From Acinetobacter pittii (GTDB lineage Bacteria; Pseudomonadota; Gammaproteobacteria; Pseudomonadales; Moraxellaceae), in NCBI RefSeq assembly GCF_034064985.1, contig NZ_CP139249.1, positions 496,001 to 560,000 of the forward strand: DNA of 64,000 nt, read 5' to 3'. Positions 9,902 to 19,902 of the stretch are shown here, piece by piece. Position 1 is the stretch's first letter; the number at the start of each line of letters is the position of its first letter. The position numbers and the translations under genes were made by a program. A model generated the notes under the pieces. That model ran no database searches, was not told the origin of the DNA, and saw nothing but the letters and a program-made list of their open reading frames with translations.

Positions 9902-10786
9902 ATGCTGAACAACAGAAGTCGATCCATAGAGCCTTTTCATTGTTGGTGGCAAGACCGAGTCTTTATAGCTGCAACAATATTGGCAATCTTACTGCATGTT
10001 TTTGTGTTGCTCATCCACTTTGCCATGCCTAGCCCGTCAGAGCAATCTACTAAAGAAATTGCAATTTCAATTCGACCAGGCAATGAGCCAGTTAATCAGG
10101 CAGATTTTTTGGCTCAAGCAGACCAGCAGGGTTCAGGTGTATTTCGTGAGGCTCACCGGATTTCTAGTGATACTCCAAATCCCATGCTTAATGATGCTTC
10201 AACTGGAAGCTCAGAGTTAGAAACTTTACAAAAGGTTCAGCAACAAAGAGAACTGAAATTTGAAGAAAAAGTTTTAATGACGGTTTTGAGTTGGCAAAAA
10301 CAAGCTGATACAAGTCAAAGGAAGAAAGAATTAGAACAATTACAAAGTCAATTTCAAGCAAAAGCTGCGATGGTTGCCAGCCTTGAAGCACAATATTTAC
10401 AACGCAGGCAAGATTTCAGCCGCCAGCAAAAAATAAAGACAGTAGACGGAATTCAAGCGAAGAAAGATGCCTCGGCTGCTTATTTAGATAAGTTCCGTGA
10501 AAAAGTGGAGCTTTACGGTAACCGCTATTACCCAGAAGAAGCCAAACAGCAACAACTAAGAGGTGAGGTCCGTTTAATGGTGATTTTGAATGCTCAAGGT
10601 GGAATTCGTGCAATCCGTTTGCTTGAAAGCTCAGGGCATTCAATACTAGATGAAGCTGCTAAGTCTTCAGTACGTCGCGGTGCACCATTTGGACATTTTG
10701 ATGCCAACATGAAAGATATTTCGGAGTTACGTATTGTACGTACTTGGCGTTTTGATCCAGCTGAAGCGGAATTTGAGATCCACTAA
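9902..10786 (+). CDS. TonB-family protein (energy-transducer-like)
   Basis: A protein of about 294 residues with one N-terminal membrane segment (FIAATILAILLHVFVLLIHFAM), a long Gln-rich coiled-coil region in place of the usual proline-rich spacer, and a C-terminal TonB domain (GEVRLMVILNAQGGIRAIRLLESSGHSILDEAA). TonB proteins carry proton-motive energy from ExbB/ExbD to outer-membrane receptors. No exbBD or receptor gene is nearby, so a different partner is possible. A GTG at 9869 could extend the protein by 11 residues; neither start has a clear ribosome site. It converges with ybeY. Confidence 0.8.
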   Translation: MLNNRSRSIEPFHCWWQDRVFIAATILAILLHVFVLLIHFAMPSPSEQSTKEIAISIRPGNEPVNQADFLAQADQQGSGVFREAHRISSDTPNPMLNDASTGSSELETLQKVQQQRELKFEEKVLMTVLSWQKQADTSQRKKELEQLQSQFQAKAAMVASLEAQYLQRRQDFSRQQKIKTVDGIQAKKDASAAYLDKFREKVELYGNRYYPEEAKQQQLRGEVRLMVILNAQGGIRAIRLLESSGHSILDEAAKSSVRRGAPFGHFDANMKDISELRIVRTWRFDPAEAEFEIH

Positions 10787-10792
10787 TTAAAA

Positions 10793-10874
10793 AATGTGGA
10801 TAAGTTTTAGCTTATCCACATTAATTATAATTAATTAGACAAAAAACCATCTGAAGACAGACTAGTTTTTTATC
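10793..10874. terminator. Two hairpins between tonB-like gene and ybeY
   Basis: A perfect 12-bp stem (10793-10804 with 10811-10822) is followed by a T-run on the minus strand and fits termination of the miaB-ybeZ-ybeY operon. A second, imperfect hairpin at 10841-10874 has A/T runs on both sides and can serve the plus-strand gene. Confidence 0.7.
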
Positions 10875-10887
10875 TAATTAAGAATGA

Positions 10888-11370
10888 TTAGATTTGTTCT
10901 TGGTAAGGATTATCGATATTCAGCTTTTCTAGAATTTGCACTTCAATCCCTTCCATTTCTTCTGCATCTTCATCACTGGTTTCATGGTCATAGCCAAGTA
11001 AATGCAGAACACCATGTACTAAAAGATGTGCAAAATGATTTTGTGCAGTTTTCTTTTGTTCCAAAGCCTCTTGTAATACCACTGGAATACAAATTACTAA
11101 ATCACCCAACGGTAATGCGTCGAGCATTGGTAAAACTTCTTCTGGAATATCACTTGGAAAAGATAAGACATTAGTCGGTTTGTCTTTCTCTCGGTACTGC
11201 AAATTGAGTTGCTGGCTCTCGTCCAGATCAACGCAAGCCACCCCAATTTCGCAATCTTCTTTATAACCAACGTGGCGTAAAGTTGTCTCAATAATTTTTT
11301 TGAGTTGAGCTCTTTTGAGCTCTAACTCAGGTGATTGAAAGTCTTGTTGTAAACTTAAACTGATTTTCAA
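10888..11370 (-). CDS. ybeY: rRNA maturation endoribonuclease YbeY
   Basis: A metal-dependent endoribonuclease for 16S 3'-end maturation and ribosome quality control. The zinc-binding signature [11 protein letters not shown] is complete, with ligands H119, H123 and H129. The conserved region [19 protein letters not shown] is seen around residues 58-72. The length of 160 residues is normal. It starts 9 bases after ybeZ and is the last gene of miaB-ybeZ-ybeY; the corC-type gene that follows ybeY in E. coli is absent. Confidence 0.95.
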   Translation of the reverse strand: MKISLSLQQDFQSPELELKRAQLKKIIETTLRHVGYKEDCEIGVACVDLDESQQLNLQYREKDKPTNVLSFPSDIPEEVLPMLDALPLGDLVICIPVVLQEALEQKKTAQNHFAHLLVHGVLHLLGYDHETSDEDAEEMEGIEVQILEKLNIDNPYQEQI

Positions 11371-11379
11371 AATGAATCC

Positions 11380-12468
11380 TTAAGCATCCTGATGTTGCAA
11401 GTCTGCTGCTGTATCGTTTTCAGCAACTAATGCTTCTTGACGTGCTTTACGTTCAGCACGTGCTTCAGCATTAAGACGCTGTTGTTCACCATCCCAACCT
11501 TCATACGCTTCAACAATTTTTTGAACAAGTTGATGACGTACAACGTCACGGGAGTGGAAACGGGTAATATGAATTTCTTTAATATTCTCAAGTACACGTA
11601 ATGCGTGAGCTAAACCAGATTGTTGGCCTCGAGGTAAATCTACTTGGGTAATATCACCTGTAATCACTGCACGAGAACCAAAACCTAAACGGGTCAAGAA
11701 CATTTTCATTTGTTCAGGCGTTGTGTTTTGAGCTTCATCCAAAATTACAAATGAATGGTTAAGTGTACGACCACGCATATATGCAAGAGGTGCAACTTCA
11801 ATCACTTGACGCTCGATTAACTTGGCAACTTTTTCAAAGCCGAGCATTTCGTAAAGAGCATCGTAAAGAGGGCGTAAGTATGGGTCGATTTTCTGAGTTA
11901 AATCACCCGGTAAGAAACCCAGCTTTTCTCCAGCTTCTACAGCAGGACGTACAAGTAAAATTCGCTGAATTTCGTTACGTTCGAGCATATCTACTGCGGC
12001 AGCAACTGCTAAATAGGTTTTACCTGTACCAGCAGGGCCAACACCAAAAGAAATATCGCTTTGCAAAATACGCTGTACATAACGTTTTTGATTGGCACCA
12101 CGTGGGTTAATACGCCCTTTTCTAGTCTGGAAATAGACATCCATTGGTGCATCATGTTCATCCATTTCTTCTCCAACTAACTCGAAATTACGTTCGGTTT
12201 GAGAAGATTGAATTAACAGATGCAACAGATCGGCACTGATTTGCTGGGATACCTCAGACTCTTCATAGAGTCGTTGCAATAATGCTTCGGCTCTCCCAAC
12301 AGCATCTATCTCACCATCGATATGAAAAACATCTCCACGATGAGTAATTTTGACATCTAAACGCTGTTCAATTTGCTTAAGGTGCCCATTATAGGCACCC
12401 AAGATGCTCTTTAAACGTTCCATTGAAATTTCAGGAAATGTTACGGTACGTCGAATCGCTGCAGTCAA
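11380..12468 (-). CDS. ybeZ: PhoH-family ATPase YbeZ
   Basis: A 362-residue PhoH-like P-loop protein that works with YbeY in ribosome metabolism. An N-terminal KH-like region (residues about 10-70) precedes the PhoH ATPase domain with Walker A GPAGTGKTYLA and Walker B FVILDEAQN. The motif VITGDITQVDLP follows, and the C-terminus is charged and Ala-rich. miaB ends 37 bases upstream and ybeY follows after 9 bases, so the three genes form one transcription unit. Confidence 0.95.
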   Translation of the reverse strand: MTAAIRRTVTFPEISMERLKSILGAYNGHLKQIEQRLDVKITHRGDVFHIDGEIDAVGRAEALLQRLYEESEVSQQISADLLHLLIQSSQTERNFELVGEEMDEHDAPMDVYFQTRKGRINPRGANQKRYVQRILQSDISFGVGPAGTGKTYLAVAAAVDMLERNEIQRILLVRPAVEAGEKLGFLPGDLTQKIDPYLRPLYDALYEMLGFEKVAKLIERQVIEVAPLAYMRGRTLNHSFVILDEAQNTTPEQMKMFLTRLGFGSRAVITGDITQVDLPRGQQSGLAHALRVLENIKEIHITRFHSRDVVRHQLVQKIVEAYEGWDGEQQRLNAEARAERKARQEALVAENDTAADLQHQDA

Positions 12469-12505
12469 GAGAAAACCTTTCAGTAGACTTTAGAATACCT
12501 CTACA

Positions 12506-13957
12506 TTACGCCACGTCAGGCTCAAGATTCAAGAGCTCACCGTAAACTAAATTTAAAGTTTTAATTTCAGTAATCTCGATCTCTGCAAAACGACCTACCC
12601 AAGAAGCATCACCGACAAAAGTGACTAGACGTGTATTATCGGCTGTGCCTAGTAAAATATTAGGGTCTTGGTCCGAAACTTTTTCAATAAGAACACGTTC
12701 AATTTTACCAAGCATTGCATCAGTTTTTTCAATGCTAGATTGTTTAATCACTTTTTGAACTTGAGCTAAACGCTCTTTCTTAACGTGCTCAGGCGTAGTA
12801 TCAGGCAAGTCTGATGCAGGTGTACCCGGACGTTTTGAATAAACAAAGCTATATGAGTGATCAAAATCTAAGTCTTTGATAAATTGAAGTGTTTCGGCGA
12901 AGTTTTCATCAGTTTCACCAGGGAAGCCAATAATAAAGTCACTCGATAAGTGCATATCAGGGCGTATTTTTCTTAATTTGGCAATCTTGTCGATATAAAC
13001 ATCGATCGTATGATTTCGTTTCATTGCCTGTAAAACATCATTAGATCCACTTTGAACAGGCAAGTGTAAATGCGACACCATTTGAGGTAAATCTTCATAA
13101 CACTGAATTAGCTCGTCAGAGAACTCAAGTGGGTGCGAAGTCGTATAACGTAAACGTCCAATACCCGGAATTTCTGCAACGAGTCGTAACAATTCAGGGA
13201 AGGTACAGATGCCACCTTCGAATGTTTCACCGCGGTAACCATTTACATTCTGGCCCAGAAGTGAAATTTCACGCACACCTTTTTCCGCAAGACCTGCAAT
13301 TTCTGCAAGTACATCATCTAATGGACGAGAAACTTCTTCACCGCGTGTGTAGGGAACTACACAGAAAGAACAGTATTTAGAGCAGCCTTCCATAATAGAA
13401 ACGAATGCTTTAAAGCCTTCTACACGTGGTTCGGGTAAAAAGTCGAATTTTTCAATATCTGGGAAAGAAATATCAACCAGTTTGATTTTATCTTTTTTAG
13501 GTTTTTCTACTTGAGCATTATGTTGATCAAGCATTTGCGGTAAACGGTGTAATGTTTGTGGACCAAAAATCATGTCTACATAAGGCGCACGTTTTTGAAT
13601 ATTGTCACCTTCTTGAGAGGCAACACATCCGCCGACACCAATTACCAGATCAGGATTTTTGTCTTTTAGTTTACGCCAGCGGCCTAATTCACTAAATACT
13701 TTTTCCTGCGCTTTTTCACGAATAGAACACGTATTCATGAGCAGAATGTCTGCTTCATTAGGGTTGGTCGTCAAAACGTAGCCGTGAGAATCCCCTAAAA
13801 GGTCTGCCATACGGTGACTGTCATACTCATTCATCTGACACCCTTGAGTTTCAATATAAAGTTTTTTTATTGAAACATCAGTGGTGTGCGTTGGCTGGGT
13901 AACAGTGTTTTCTGAGGCAGCTTTGGCACCATTGGGAATGAAGGTTTGAACCGTCAT
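12506..13957 (-). CDS. miaB: tRNA-2-methylthio-N6-dimethylallyladenosine synthase MiaB
   Basis: A radical-SAM methylthiotransferase that converts i6A37 to ms2i6A37 in tRNAs reading codons starting with U. The N-terminal UPF0004 domain begins [15 protein letters not shown] with its cluster cysteines. The radical-SAM motif CSKYCSFC is present, and a TRAM domain closes the protein ([10 protein letters not shown] onward). At 483 residues it is slightly longer than E. coli MiaB because of about 28 extra N-terminal residues. It is the first gene of the operon with ybeZ and ybeY. Confidence 0.96.
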   Translation of the reverse strand: MTVQTFIPNGAKAASENTVTQPTHTTDVSIKKLYIETQGCQMNEYDSHRMADLLGDSHGYVLTTNPNEADILLMNTCSIREKAQEKVFSELGRWRKLKDKNPDLVIGVGGCVASQEGDNIQKRAPYVDMIFGPQTLHRLPQMLDQHNAQVEKPKKDKIKLVDISFPDIEKFDFLPEPRVEGFKAFVSIMEGCSKYCSFCVVPYTRGEEVSRPLDDVLAEIAGLAEKGVREISLLGQNVNGYRGETFEGGICTFPELLRLVAEIPGIGRLRYTTSHPLEFSDELIQCYEDLPQMVSHLHLPVQSGSNDVLQAMKRNHTIDVYIDKIAKLRKIRPDMHLSSDFIIGFPGETDENFAETLQFIKDLDFDHSYSFVYSKRPGTPASDLPDTTPEHVKKERLAQVQKVIKQSSIEKTDAMLGKIERVLIEKVSDQDPNILLGTADNTRLVTFVGDASWVGRFAEIEITEIKTLNLVYGELLNLEPDVA

Positions 13958-14243
13958 GCAGGCTCCTAACAGATCGATCTAAAAAGAATAAATTGGCCCA
14001 AAATGGGTCAAACTATCTATTATAACAGTATTTGAGCTGAACCGATAACAGTAAACTTTCAGAACATAACAAGGTTTTTGTGAACTAAATTAGGTGAATT
14101 TTAATGATGTTGAATCATAGAGTTACATAACACAACAAAAGAAAGCACGAAGAATAATTAAACTATGCGTTGAAGGTGAATAGTCAGGGTTTAGCACATA
14201 TATGAGACCAAGTAGAAAGAGCTCATCAATACATAGTCGTGTA

Positions 14244-16187
14244 ATGAAAAATAAATATATGCATCGTAGCTGGTTAGGAGTTATGTGTTTACTTGGTTGT
14301 TCATTTACCTATGCTGCTGAAGAGCAGTTTAATGACGCACTAAATGCTGCAAATAGCGGTAATACTGCGTTATTAGACCAATATCAGCTTGCAATGCAAA
14401 ATGATGTATTGGGATATTATCCAGAGTATTGGAAACTCAATACCAACCTTGGCTTTCAACCTACTGCCTCTATCGTAAGCTTTGCTCAACGTTATCCACA
14501 ATCAGCAATGGCTGAAAAATTAGCAGCCGATTATGTTGAAGAAAAAGTTAAACAAGCTGACTTTGCATCTGCACAACCTGTCTTATCTTATGTTACCAAT
14601 CCTGACCAAGCTGAAAATTGTGCTTTAGCACAAGTGCGGGCGAAAAGCGGTGATGCATTAGTTTTTGCTGAATATAAGGATGTTTGGTTAGCAACTGAAT
14701 CACAACCAGAATCTTGCTTAGGTTTAGGGCGCATGATGTTATCTAGTCCTTTAATGAGCGCACAAGATAAACAACAGCGTCTATGGGTACAATTGCGTGC
14801 AGGTTTGTCGGGACAGGCGCTCGCGACAGCACAGACTTTGGGCTTGAATCTTTCTTTGGCTCAGCTTAACCAAATTCAGGCCAACCCACTTAACTATTTA
14901 TGGAGTGCGCCTAAGACAAATGATGCAGATTATGCTTATTTAATTTTTGCTTTAGGGCGTTTAGCTAATAATGACTTGAGTAATGCTTTTTCAAATGTAC
15001 AGCGTGTTGCCCAAGGTACGCCACAAAATGTACAAAAATATTTATATCGTACGGTAGCCTATATTGGTGGCACCACGGTAATGAAAAATAATTTTAATCG
15101 TGAAGTTCTTCAATATTTTGATGCAAGTTATGGTTATCCATTAAGTCCAGAAGAAGCTGAAATTTATGCACGTCAGGCGATTCGTTTTGGCGCGTGGGAA
15201 AGCTTAATCCGTGCGATTGATAGTATGACCGTGACCCAAAAACAAGAAGACCGCTGGCAATATTGGCTTGCTCGTGCGACAGAGCAGCGTGGCGATAGTG
15301 CTTCTAAAGCAACAGCACAACAAATTTATAGAAAATTAGCTCAGGCGGGTGATGACTATCATAACCTTTTAGCAAAAGATCGCTTAGGTGAACGTTATAA
15401 CCACCAACCTTATGATGATCAGCCAACGGCAAGTGATTTAAGACGTTTAGATCAGAATATTCACTTTAATCGTGCTTTTACTTTGAGACGTATTAATGCA
15501 AATCCAACTTACACTAACCGTGAGTGGAATTGGGCAGTTCGTCAAGCTTATCTTCAGCACGATGATGGTTTACTTTTAGCTGCGGCAAAGCGTGCCCATG
15601 ATATGGGATGGTATGACCGTGCAATCTATGCAGCAGATCGTACAACTAATAAGCATAATGATACGTATCGTTATGTGACCCCGCATAAGACTAATGTCGT
15701 AAGTCATAGTTACAATGCAGGAATTGATCCAGCATGGGTTTATGGTTTAATGCGTCAAGAAAGCCGGTTTGTCACCTCTGCGCGTTCTCATGTTGGGGCG
15801 GGTGGTCTTATGCAAATTATGCCTGATACAGCGAAGTTGATTGCACGACAAATGGGTGAAACTTATAATCCTGCTGCATTAAATGAAATGAATACCAATA
15901 TTCGATATGGAACATTTTATTTGTCGATGATTCAGGGGCAATTAAGCAATAACCCTGTTTTGGCAACTGCAGGTTATAATGCGGGACCTAATCGGGCTAG
16001 ACGTTGGCAACCGGACTATCAATCAATTTCGGCTGACCAATATACTGAGACAATTCCATTGTTAGAAACTAGAGACTACGTCAAGCATGTTATGACGAAT
16101 GCAACACATTACGGTGTGATATTGGGTCAAGGGGCTCAGTCGTTATCACAACGTATGAAAGTCATTCCAATGCGTACGTCGCCTTAA
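14244..16187 (+). CDS. Soluble lytic murein transglycosylase (Slt family)
   Basis: A periplasmic muramidase-like lyase that cleaves the MurNAc-GlcNAc bond, forming anhydromuropeptides. The long helical superhelix domain (U and L regions) fills residues to about 480. The catalytic SLT domain follows with GLMRQESRF (catalytic Glu), GAGGLMQIMPDTA and ATAGYNAGPNRARRW. The frame is open from ATG 14202. I prefer ATG 14244 because it gives a compact signal peptide (KNKYMHRSWLGVMCLLGCSFTYA), but no clear ribosome site decides it. The RNase T2-like gene follows after 57 bases on the same strand. Confidence 0.9.
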   Translation: MKNKYMHRSWLGVMCLLGCSFTYAAEEQFNDALNAANSGNTALLDQYQLAMQNDVLGYYPEYWKLNTNLGFQPTASIVSFAQRYPQSAMAEKLAADYVEEKVKQADFASAQPVLSYVTNPDQAENCALAQVRAKSGDALVFAEYKDVWLATESQPESCLGLGRMMLSSPLMSAQDKQQRLWVQLRAGLSGQALATAQTLGLNLSLAQLNQIQANPLNYLWSAPKTNDADYAYLIFALGRLANNDLSNAFSNVQRVAQGTPQNVQKYLYRTVAYIGGTTVMKNNFNREVLQYFDASYGYPLSPEEAEIYARQAIRFGAWESLIRAIDSMTVTQKQEDRWQYWLARATEQRGDSASKATAQQIYRKLAQAGDDYHNLLAKDRLGERYNHQPYDDQPTASDLRRLDQNIHFNRAFTLRRINANPTYTNREWNWAVRQAYLQHDDGLLLAAAKRAHDMGWYDRAIYAADRTTNKHNDTYRYVTPHKTNVVSHSYNAGIDPAWVYGLMRQESRFVTSARSHVGAGGLMQIMPDTAKLIARQMGETYNPAALNEMNTNIRYGTFYLSMIQGQLSNNPVLATAGYNAGPNRARRWQPDYQSISADQYTETIPLLETRDYVKHVMTNATHYGVILGQGAQSLSQRMKVIPMRTSP

Positions 16188-16244
16188 CTTTAAGGTGGTT
16201 GATGATGGATCTTCTTTTAATTGGCATATTCAAGTTTTAATTAA

Positions 16245-16907
16245 ATGAAATATAGATATTTGGAACTTCGTTCAATTTTGCAACTTGCATGGTGGTTAGT
16301 CTGTGCAGGGGTAGGATTGATGAGTTCCGTGTTACATGCCGAATCTGTTAATTTACAGGGGTATGTTATGCATGTGCAAATGACACCAGCTGCATGCGCA
16401 TTAGATCCCTCTAAACAAAAACAACGTAAATGTCTTGAAGGCTATTCACTGACAATTACAGGCCTTATGCCGGAAACCACAAAAACTGATTGTTCAACAG
16501 AAAGTTCAGCAGCCCTCTCTCCATTACAAGCTAAAGTCGTAGCTCGGGTTATGCCTGATAATAATGCTCGTGTGCAGCTATGGAAAAGTGTAGGGGGGTG
16601 CGTTCCTATGAATGCAAGCCAATATTTCCGTACAGTTATTAATTTTGCTGAACGTTTAAAAATCCCGGCTAGTCTTACAAGTTCAACAAATGTTGAAATG
16701 CAGCAATCAGCATTAAGACAGCAGTTTACTCGTCTTAATCCAAGCTTACCTCAAAATGGTATCCGTTTTAGTTGCCAGTTATCGCGTTCAGATGTGGTCT
16801 TAACAGAAGTGAAAGTTTGTTACACGGTAAAAGGCCAATATAAACAATGTGCAAATCATGTGGTATCGAATTGCCCTGGTGAAATCATGATTAAAGGTAG
16901 TTACTAA
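16245..16907 (+). CDS. RNase T2-family protein lacking both catalytic histidines
   Basis: A secreted 220-residue protein (signal peptide to about residue 32). Its layout follows the bacterial RNase T2/RNase I family: an opening strand with C51 and C63, then the first active-site region, the second one, and a C-terminal strand/disulfide region (RFSCQLSRSDVVLTEVKVCYT). In active enzymes the first motif is HGLWP; here the aligned residues 72-76 are TGLMP. The second, W-x-K-H-G-T-C, is WKSVGGC at 113-119, so the second histidine is V116. Both catalytic residues are therefore missing. Family assignment is by my own reading. The protein should be inactive as an RNase and could be a binding or inhibitor-interacting protein. 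Confidence 0.7.
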   Translation: MKYRYLELRSILQLAWWLVCAGVGLMSSVLHAESVNLQGYVMHVQMTPAACALDPSKQKQRKCLEGYSLTITGLMPETTKTDCSTESSAALSPLQAKVVARVMPDNNARVQLWKSVGGCVPMNASQYFRTVINFAERLKIPASLTSSTNVEMQQSALRQQFTRLNPSLPQNGIRFSCQLSRSDVVLTEVKVCYTVKGQYKQCANHVVSNCPGEIMIKGSY

Positions 16908-17118
16908 AGGTAGTAAACATTTCGTAAGAAAATGCTCGCCATACATTGAATCTATTTATAAAGGTTAATTTGTATTTTCTATCAGACTTTTGGTGAAAAT
17001 GAGTCGCTTTTACATGCATCTGCCAAATCTTTAGAGTACAATCTTTGCCGTTTATGATGATTTGGTTAGATGGAATTCCTATTTAGCCCGATTAAGGACA
17101 CTCATTGGAGACAATTAC

Positions 17119-18105
17119 ATGAAGCAACCCGTTCGTGTTGCCGTGACTGGCGCTGCAGGTCAAATTGGTTACAGCTTATTATTCCGTATCGCAAGCGGTG
17201 AAATGTTAGGTAAAGATCAACCTGTTATTTTACAATTGCTTGAAGTTCCAGTTGAAAAAGCACAACAAGCGCTTAAAGGCGTAATGATGGAACTTGATGA
17301 CTGTGCTTTCCCTTTATTGGCTGGCATGATCGGGACTGATGATCCGAAAGTTGCATTTAAAGATGCTGACTACGCATTATTGGTAGGTTCTCGTCCACGT
17401 GGTCCTGGTATGGAACGTGCTGACTTGTTAAAAGTTAACGGTGAAATTTTCATCGGTCAAGGTCAAGCATTAAACGAAGTTGCTAGCCGTAACGTTAAAG
17501 TATTAGTTGTAGGTAACCCTGCAAACACTAACGCTTACATCGCAATGAAATCTGCTCCAGATCTTCCAGCGAAAAACTTCACAGCGATGTTGCGTCTTGA
17601 CCACAACCGTGCGTTGACTCAAGTTGCTCAAAAAGCTGGCGTTGCAGTTGCTGATATCGAAAACTTAACAGTTTGGGGCAACCACTCTCCAACAATGTAT
17701 GCTGACTATCGTTTTGCAACTGCAAATGGCGAAAGCTTAAAAGACAAAATCAACGATCCAGCTTGGAACAAAGACGTATTCCTTCCAACTGTTGGTAAAC
17801 GTGGTGCTGCGATCATCGAAGCGCGTGGCTTATCTTCTGCTGCTTCTGCTGCTAACGCTGCAATTGACCATATGCGTGACTGGGCGCTTGGTACAAACGG
17901 CAAATGGGTAACTATGGGTATTCCATCTGATGGTTCTTATGGTATTCCTGAAGGCGTTATGTTCGGTTTCCCTGTTACAACTGAAAACGGTGAATACAAA
18001 ATCGTTCAAGGTTTAGAAATCGATGAATTCAGCCGTGAGCGTATCAACTTCACTCTAAACGAGCTTGAAGAAGAACGTGCAGCAATTGCTGACATGGTAA
18101 AATAA
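17119..18105 (+). CDS. mdh: Malate dehydrogenase
   Basis: NAD-dependent TCA-cycle enzyme interconverting malate and oxaloacetate, of the 328-residue type found in Acinetobacter and related bacteria. The nucleotide loop is [22 protein letters not shown]. The catalytic region has [12 protein letters not shown] and the active histidine in [11 protein letters not shown], and the substrate arginine lies in [13 protein letters not shown]. The frame is open from 17062, but ATG 17119 has TTGGAGAC just upstream and matches the family N-terminus. A terminator follows directly. Confidence 0.97.
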   Translation: MKQPVRVAVTGAAGQIGYSLLFRIASGEMLGKDQPVILQLLEVPVEKAQQALKGVMMELDDCAFPLLAGMIGTDDPKVAFKDADYALLVGSRPRGPGMERADLLKVNGEIFIGQGQALNEVASRNVKVLVVGNPANTNAYIAMKSAPDLPAKNFTAMLRLDHNRALTQVAQKAGVAVADIENLTVWGNHSPTMYADYRFATANGESLKDKINDPAWNKDVFLPTVGKRGAAIIEARGLSSAASAANAAIDHMRDWALGTNGKWVTMGIPSDGSYGIPEGVMFGFPVTTENGEYKIVQGLEIDEFSRERINFTLNELEEERAAIADMVK

Positions 18106-18124
18106 TTCATCAATTTGATGAGTT

Positions 18125-18154
18125 AAAAAAAGCACTCTTTTAGAGTGCTTTTTA
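18125..18154 (+). terminator. Intrinsic terminator of mdh
   Basis: The hairpin AGCACTC / GAGTGCT is flanked by an A-run and a T-run, about 20 bases after the mdh stop codon. Confidence 0.85.
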
Positions 18155-18277
18155 TTGAATCCTGAAAAAGCAAACACAAAAAGCAACAAGAAAATATAGA
18201 CACTATCATGCAAGTAAAAACGTTTTATTGTTAGAGTAGTTAATAGATGATTTAAAAGAAGTTATAGGAGAATAACA

Positions 18278-18523
18278 ATGTTTGAGCAGCAACCTACATT
18301 AGAGCTTTTATTTGATCAACTGGGTTTGGACTCGGATGAAGCAAGTATTGAAAATTTTATTAAGACACATCAATTGCCAGCCGAACAAAAATTACATGAA
18401 GCTTCTTTTTGGTCAAAGGGGCAAAGTGATTTTTTAAAAAGTCATTGGGAAAAAGATGATGAGTGGATTGTGGTTATTGATGAACTGAATGAACAACTGC
18501 ATGAAGACAGTGTGAAAAAATAA
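18278..18523 (+). CDS. DUF2789-family small protein
   Basis: An 81-residue soluble acidic protein that fits the DUF2789 pattern: TLELLFDQLGLDSDEASIENFI, then LHEASFWSKGQSDFLK and a closing WIVVIDELNEQL. Function unknown. A strong ribosome site (ATAGGAGA) precedes the ATG, so it is well translated. It stands alone between two hairpins. Confidence 0.8.
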   Translation: MFEQQPTLELLFDQLGLDSDEASIENFIKTHQLPAEQKLHEASFWSKGQSDFLKSHWEKDDEWIVVIDELNEQLHEDSVKK

Positions 18524-18530
18524 TTTCAAA

Positions 18531-18573
18531 AATAAAGTCTGTTTTACAAGTAATACGTAAAACAGGCTTTATT
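18531..18573. terminator. Bidirectional terminator-like hairpin
   Basis: AATAAAGTCTGTTTTAC pairs almost perfectly with GTAAAACAGGCTTTATT around a short loop between convergent genes. The T-tract is short, so termination may be weak. Confidence 0.6.
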
Positions 18574-18584
18574 ACATTAAGGGT

Positions 18585-19112
18585 TTAATGTGTCTTTACT
18601 TTTAATTGGTCTTTATACCATGGCTCATGACGTACAAGGTCAAATACAGGTTGGCCATGAAGCAATTCAAGATCACACGTAGACGTTGATAAATATTTAG
18701 TTAACCAATGTCGTGTTAATGCTGACTCTTGTCGTGCTGCTGACGCATATGCCAAGAAGAAATAGATATCAGCATGTTCATGATGCGCTAAGGGCTTCAA
18801 AATTTGTTGAGTAATTAACGCAAAACGTTTTTCTTTATTGAGTTCAAAATAAAGCATATAGGCTTTGGCTAAGTGTAAAGACAAATTAAGATATAAGCTC
18901 AATGGCATTTCTTCATATTCCATACGAGCTTGTTCAAGTAAGACAATAGCTTCTTGTAGAAAATGAAGTTGTTCTTGGCGAACACGACTTAATACTACAA
19001 GTTGCATGCGTAACTCAGCACGCTCCAAAGCAAGCTCAGGCGTATTTTCAGTCAAATAAAGTTGGTCTGTTTCACCAATTCGGTTCACAATTGTTTTACT
19101 TTCAATAGACAT
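18585..19112 (-). CDS. Hypothetical helical protein, 175 aa
   Basis: No family recognised. The protein is almost entirely helical, with paired helices rich in Leu, Ala and Glu (ELALERAELRMQLVVLSRVRQEQLHFLQEAIVLLEQ-like region, then LYLNLSLHLAKAYMLYFELN). That is reminiscent of TPR repeats. It has no signal peptide or membrane segment. It lies 67 bases downstream of the 2OG-oxygenase gene on the same strand and may share its transcript. Confidence 0.6.
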   Translation of the reverse strand: MSIESKTIVNRIGETDQLYLTENTPELALERAELRMQLVVLSRVRQEQLHFLQEAIVLLEQARMEYEEMPLSLYLNLSLHLAKAYMLYFELNKEKRFALITQQILKPLAHHEHADIYFFLAYASAARQESALTRHWLTKYLSTSTCDLELLHGQPVFDLVRHEPWYKDQLKVKTH

Positions 19113-19179
19113 ACGCCATCACCTTTTCTAATCAATAGCTTTTATATCGGGTTTATTTACCAAATTTAAAGAGTAACCT

Positions 19180-19785
19180 TTAGACCCAAATGGAATTTCC
19201 ACTACGAAGCCAAGCTGTAATAGAGAGTCTTTGTTGTTTTGAGGTTAATACTTCATGTAATAAATCACTTTGAAATATTACCAGGCGATTGGGTTCAGGA
19301 TTAACAATATGCCATTTATCATTTTTATCTTGTAGTCGTAATTGTCCACCCCAATCTTCTTGCCATTCTGGATGTAAGTAATAGACAGTTGACATCATAC
19401 GATCATTTTTTTGTTGAGGATTGTCTCGGTGTAAAGCATAGAATTCACCTAAATTATAACGGGCAAAATGAGCTTCAACTTCTTTAATTCCTAAATAGAA
19501 TGCTTGATTTAAACTTTGTGAAAATAAACGTAAAGTTTCAATATGTTGCTGAGCAATAGGAAGCTGATCGTTAATCCAAAGAATATGGTCACTACGAATA
19601 TTACTAACTACACCGTTTTGAATACCCGCTTCTCTAAATTCATCCATGTGATGGCTGCACTCATTGGCGACCTGAGCGCGATATTGATCGGGATAGGCCT
19701 GATTTATAATGGCAAAGCCATGTGTATTTAAATCATCTAAAATTTGATCCAAATTCCATGAATCAAGAAGCGAGTGAGAGTGCAT
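19180..19785 (-). CDS. 2-oxoglutarate/Fe(II)-dependent oxygenase family protein
   Basis: A 201-residue prolyl-4-hydroxylase-like enzyme. The iron triad is H119-x-D121 (LHRDN) and H177 (LLHEV), and the 2-oxoglutarate-binding arginine is R186 (QQRLSITAWLR). The jelly-roll strands around MSTVYYLHPEWQEDWGGQLRL are typical. Related proteins hydroxylate proteins or small molecules; the substrate here is unknown. It is divergent from rlmJ, with about 115 bases between. Confidence 0.85.
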   Translation of the reverse strand: MHSHSLLDSWNLDQILDDLNTHGFAIINQAYPDQYRAQVANECSHHMDEFREAGIQNGVVSNIRSDHILWINDQLPIAQQHIETLRLFSQSLNQAFYLGIKEVEAHFARYNLGEFYALHRDNPQQKNDRMMSTVYYLHPEWQEDWGGQLRLQDKNDKWHIVNPEPNRLVIFQSDLLHEVLTSKQQRLSITAWLRSGNSIWV

Positions 19786-19902
19786 ATAACCTCAGGTAGA
19801 TCGTAAAAATATCAAGCAGCTCTATTTTAGATGATCACAACCTTACGAAAGAATATTTTTTTCATGTTAAACTATTTGTTGAATTGAGGAATTAAAGTCA
19901 AC

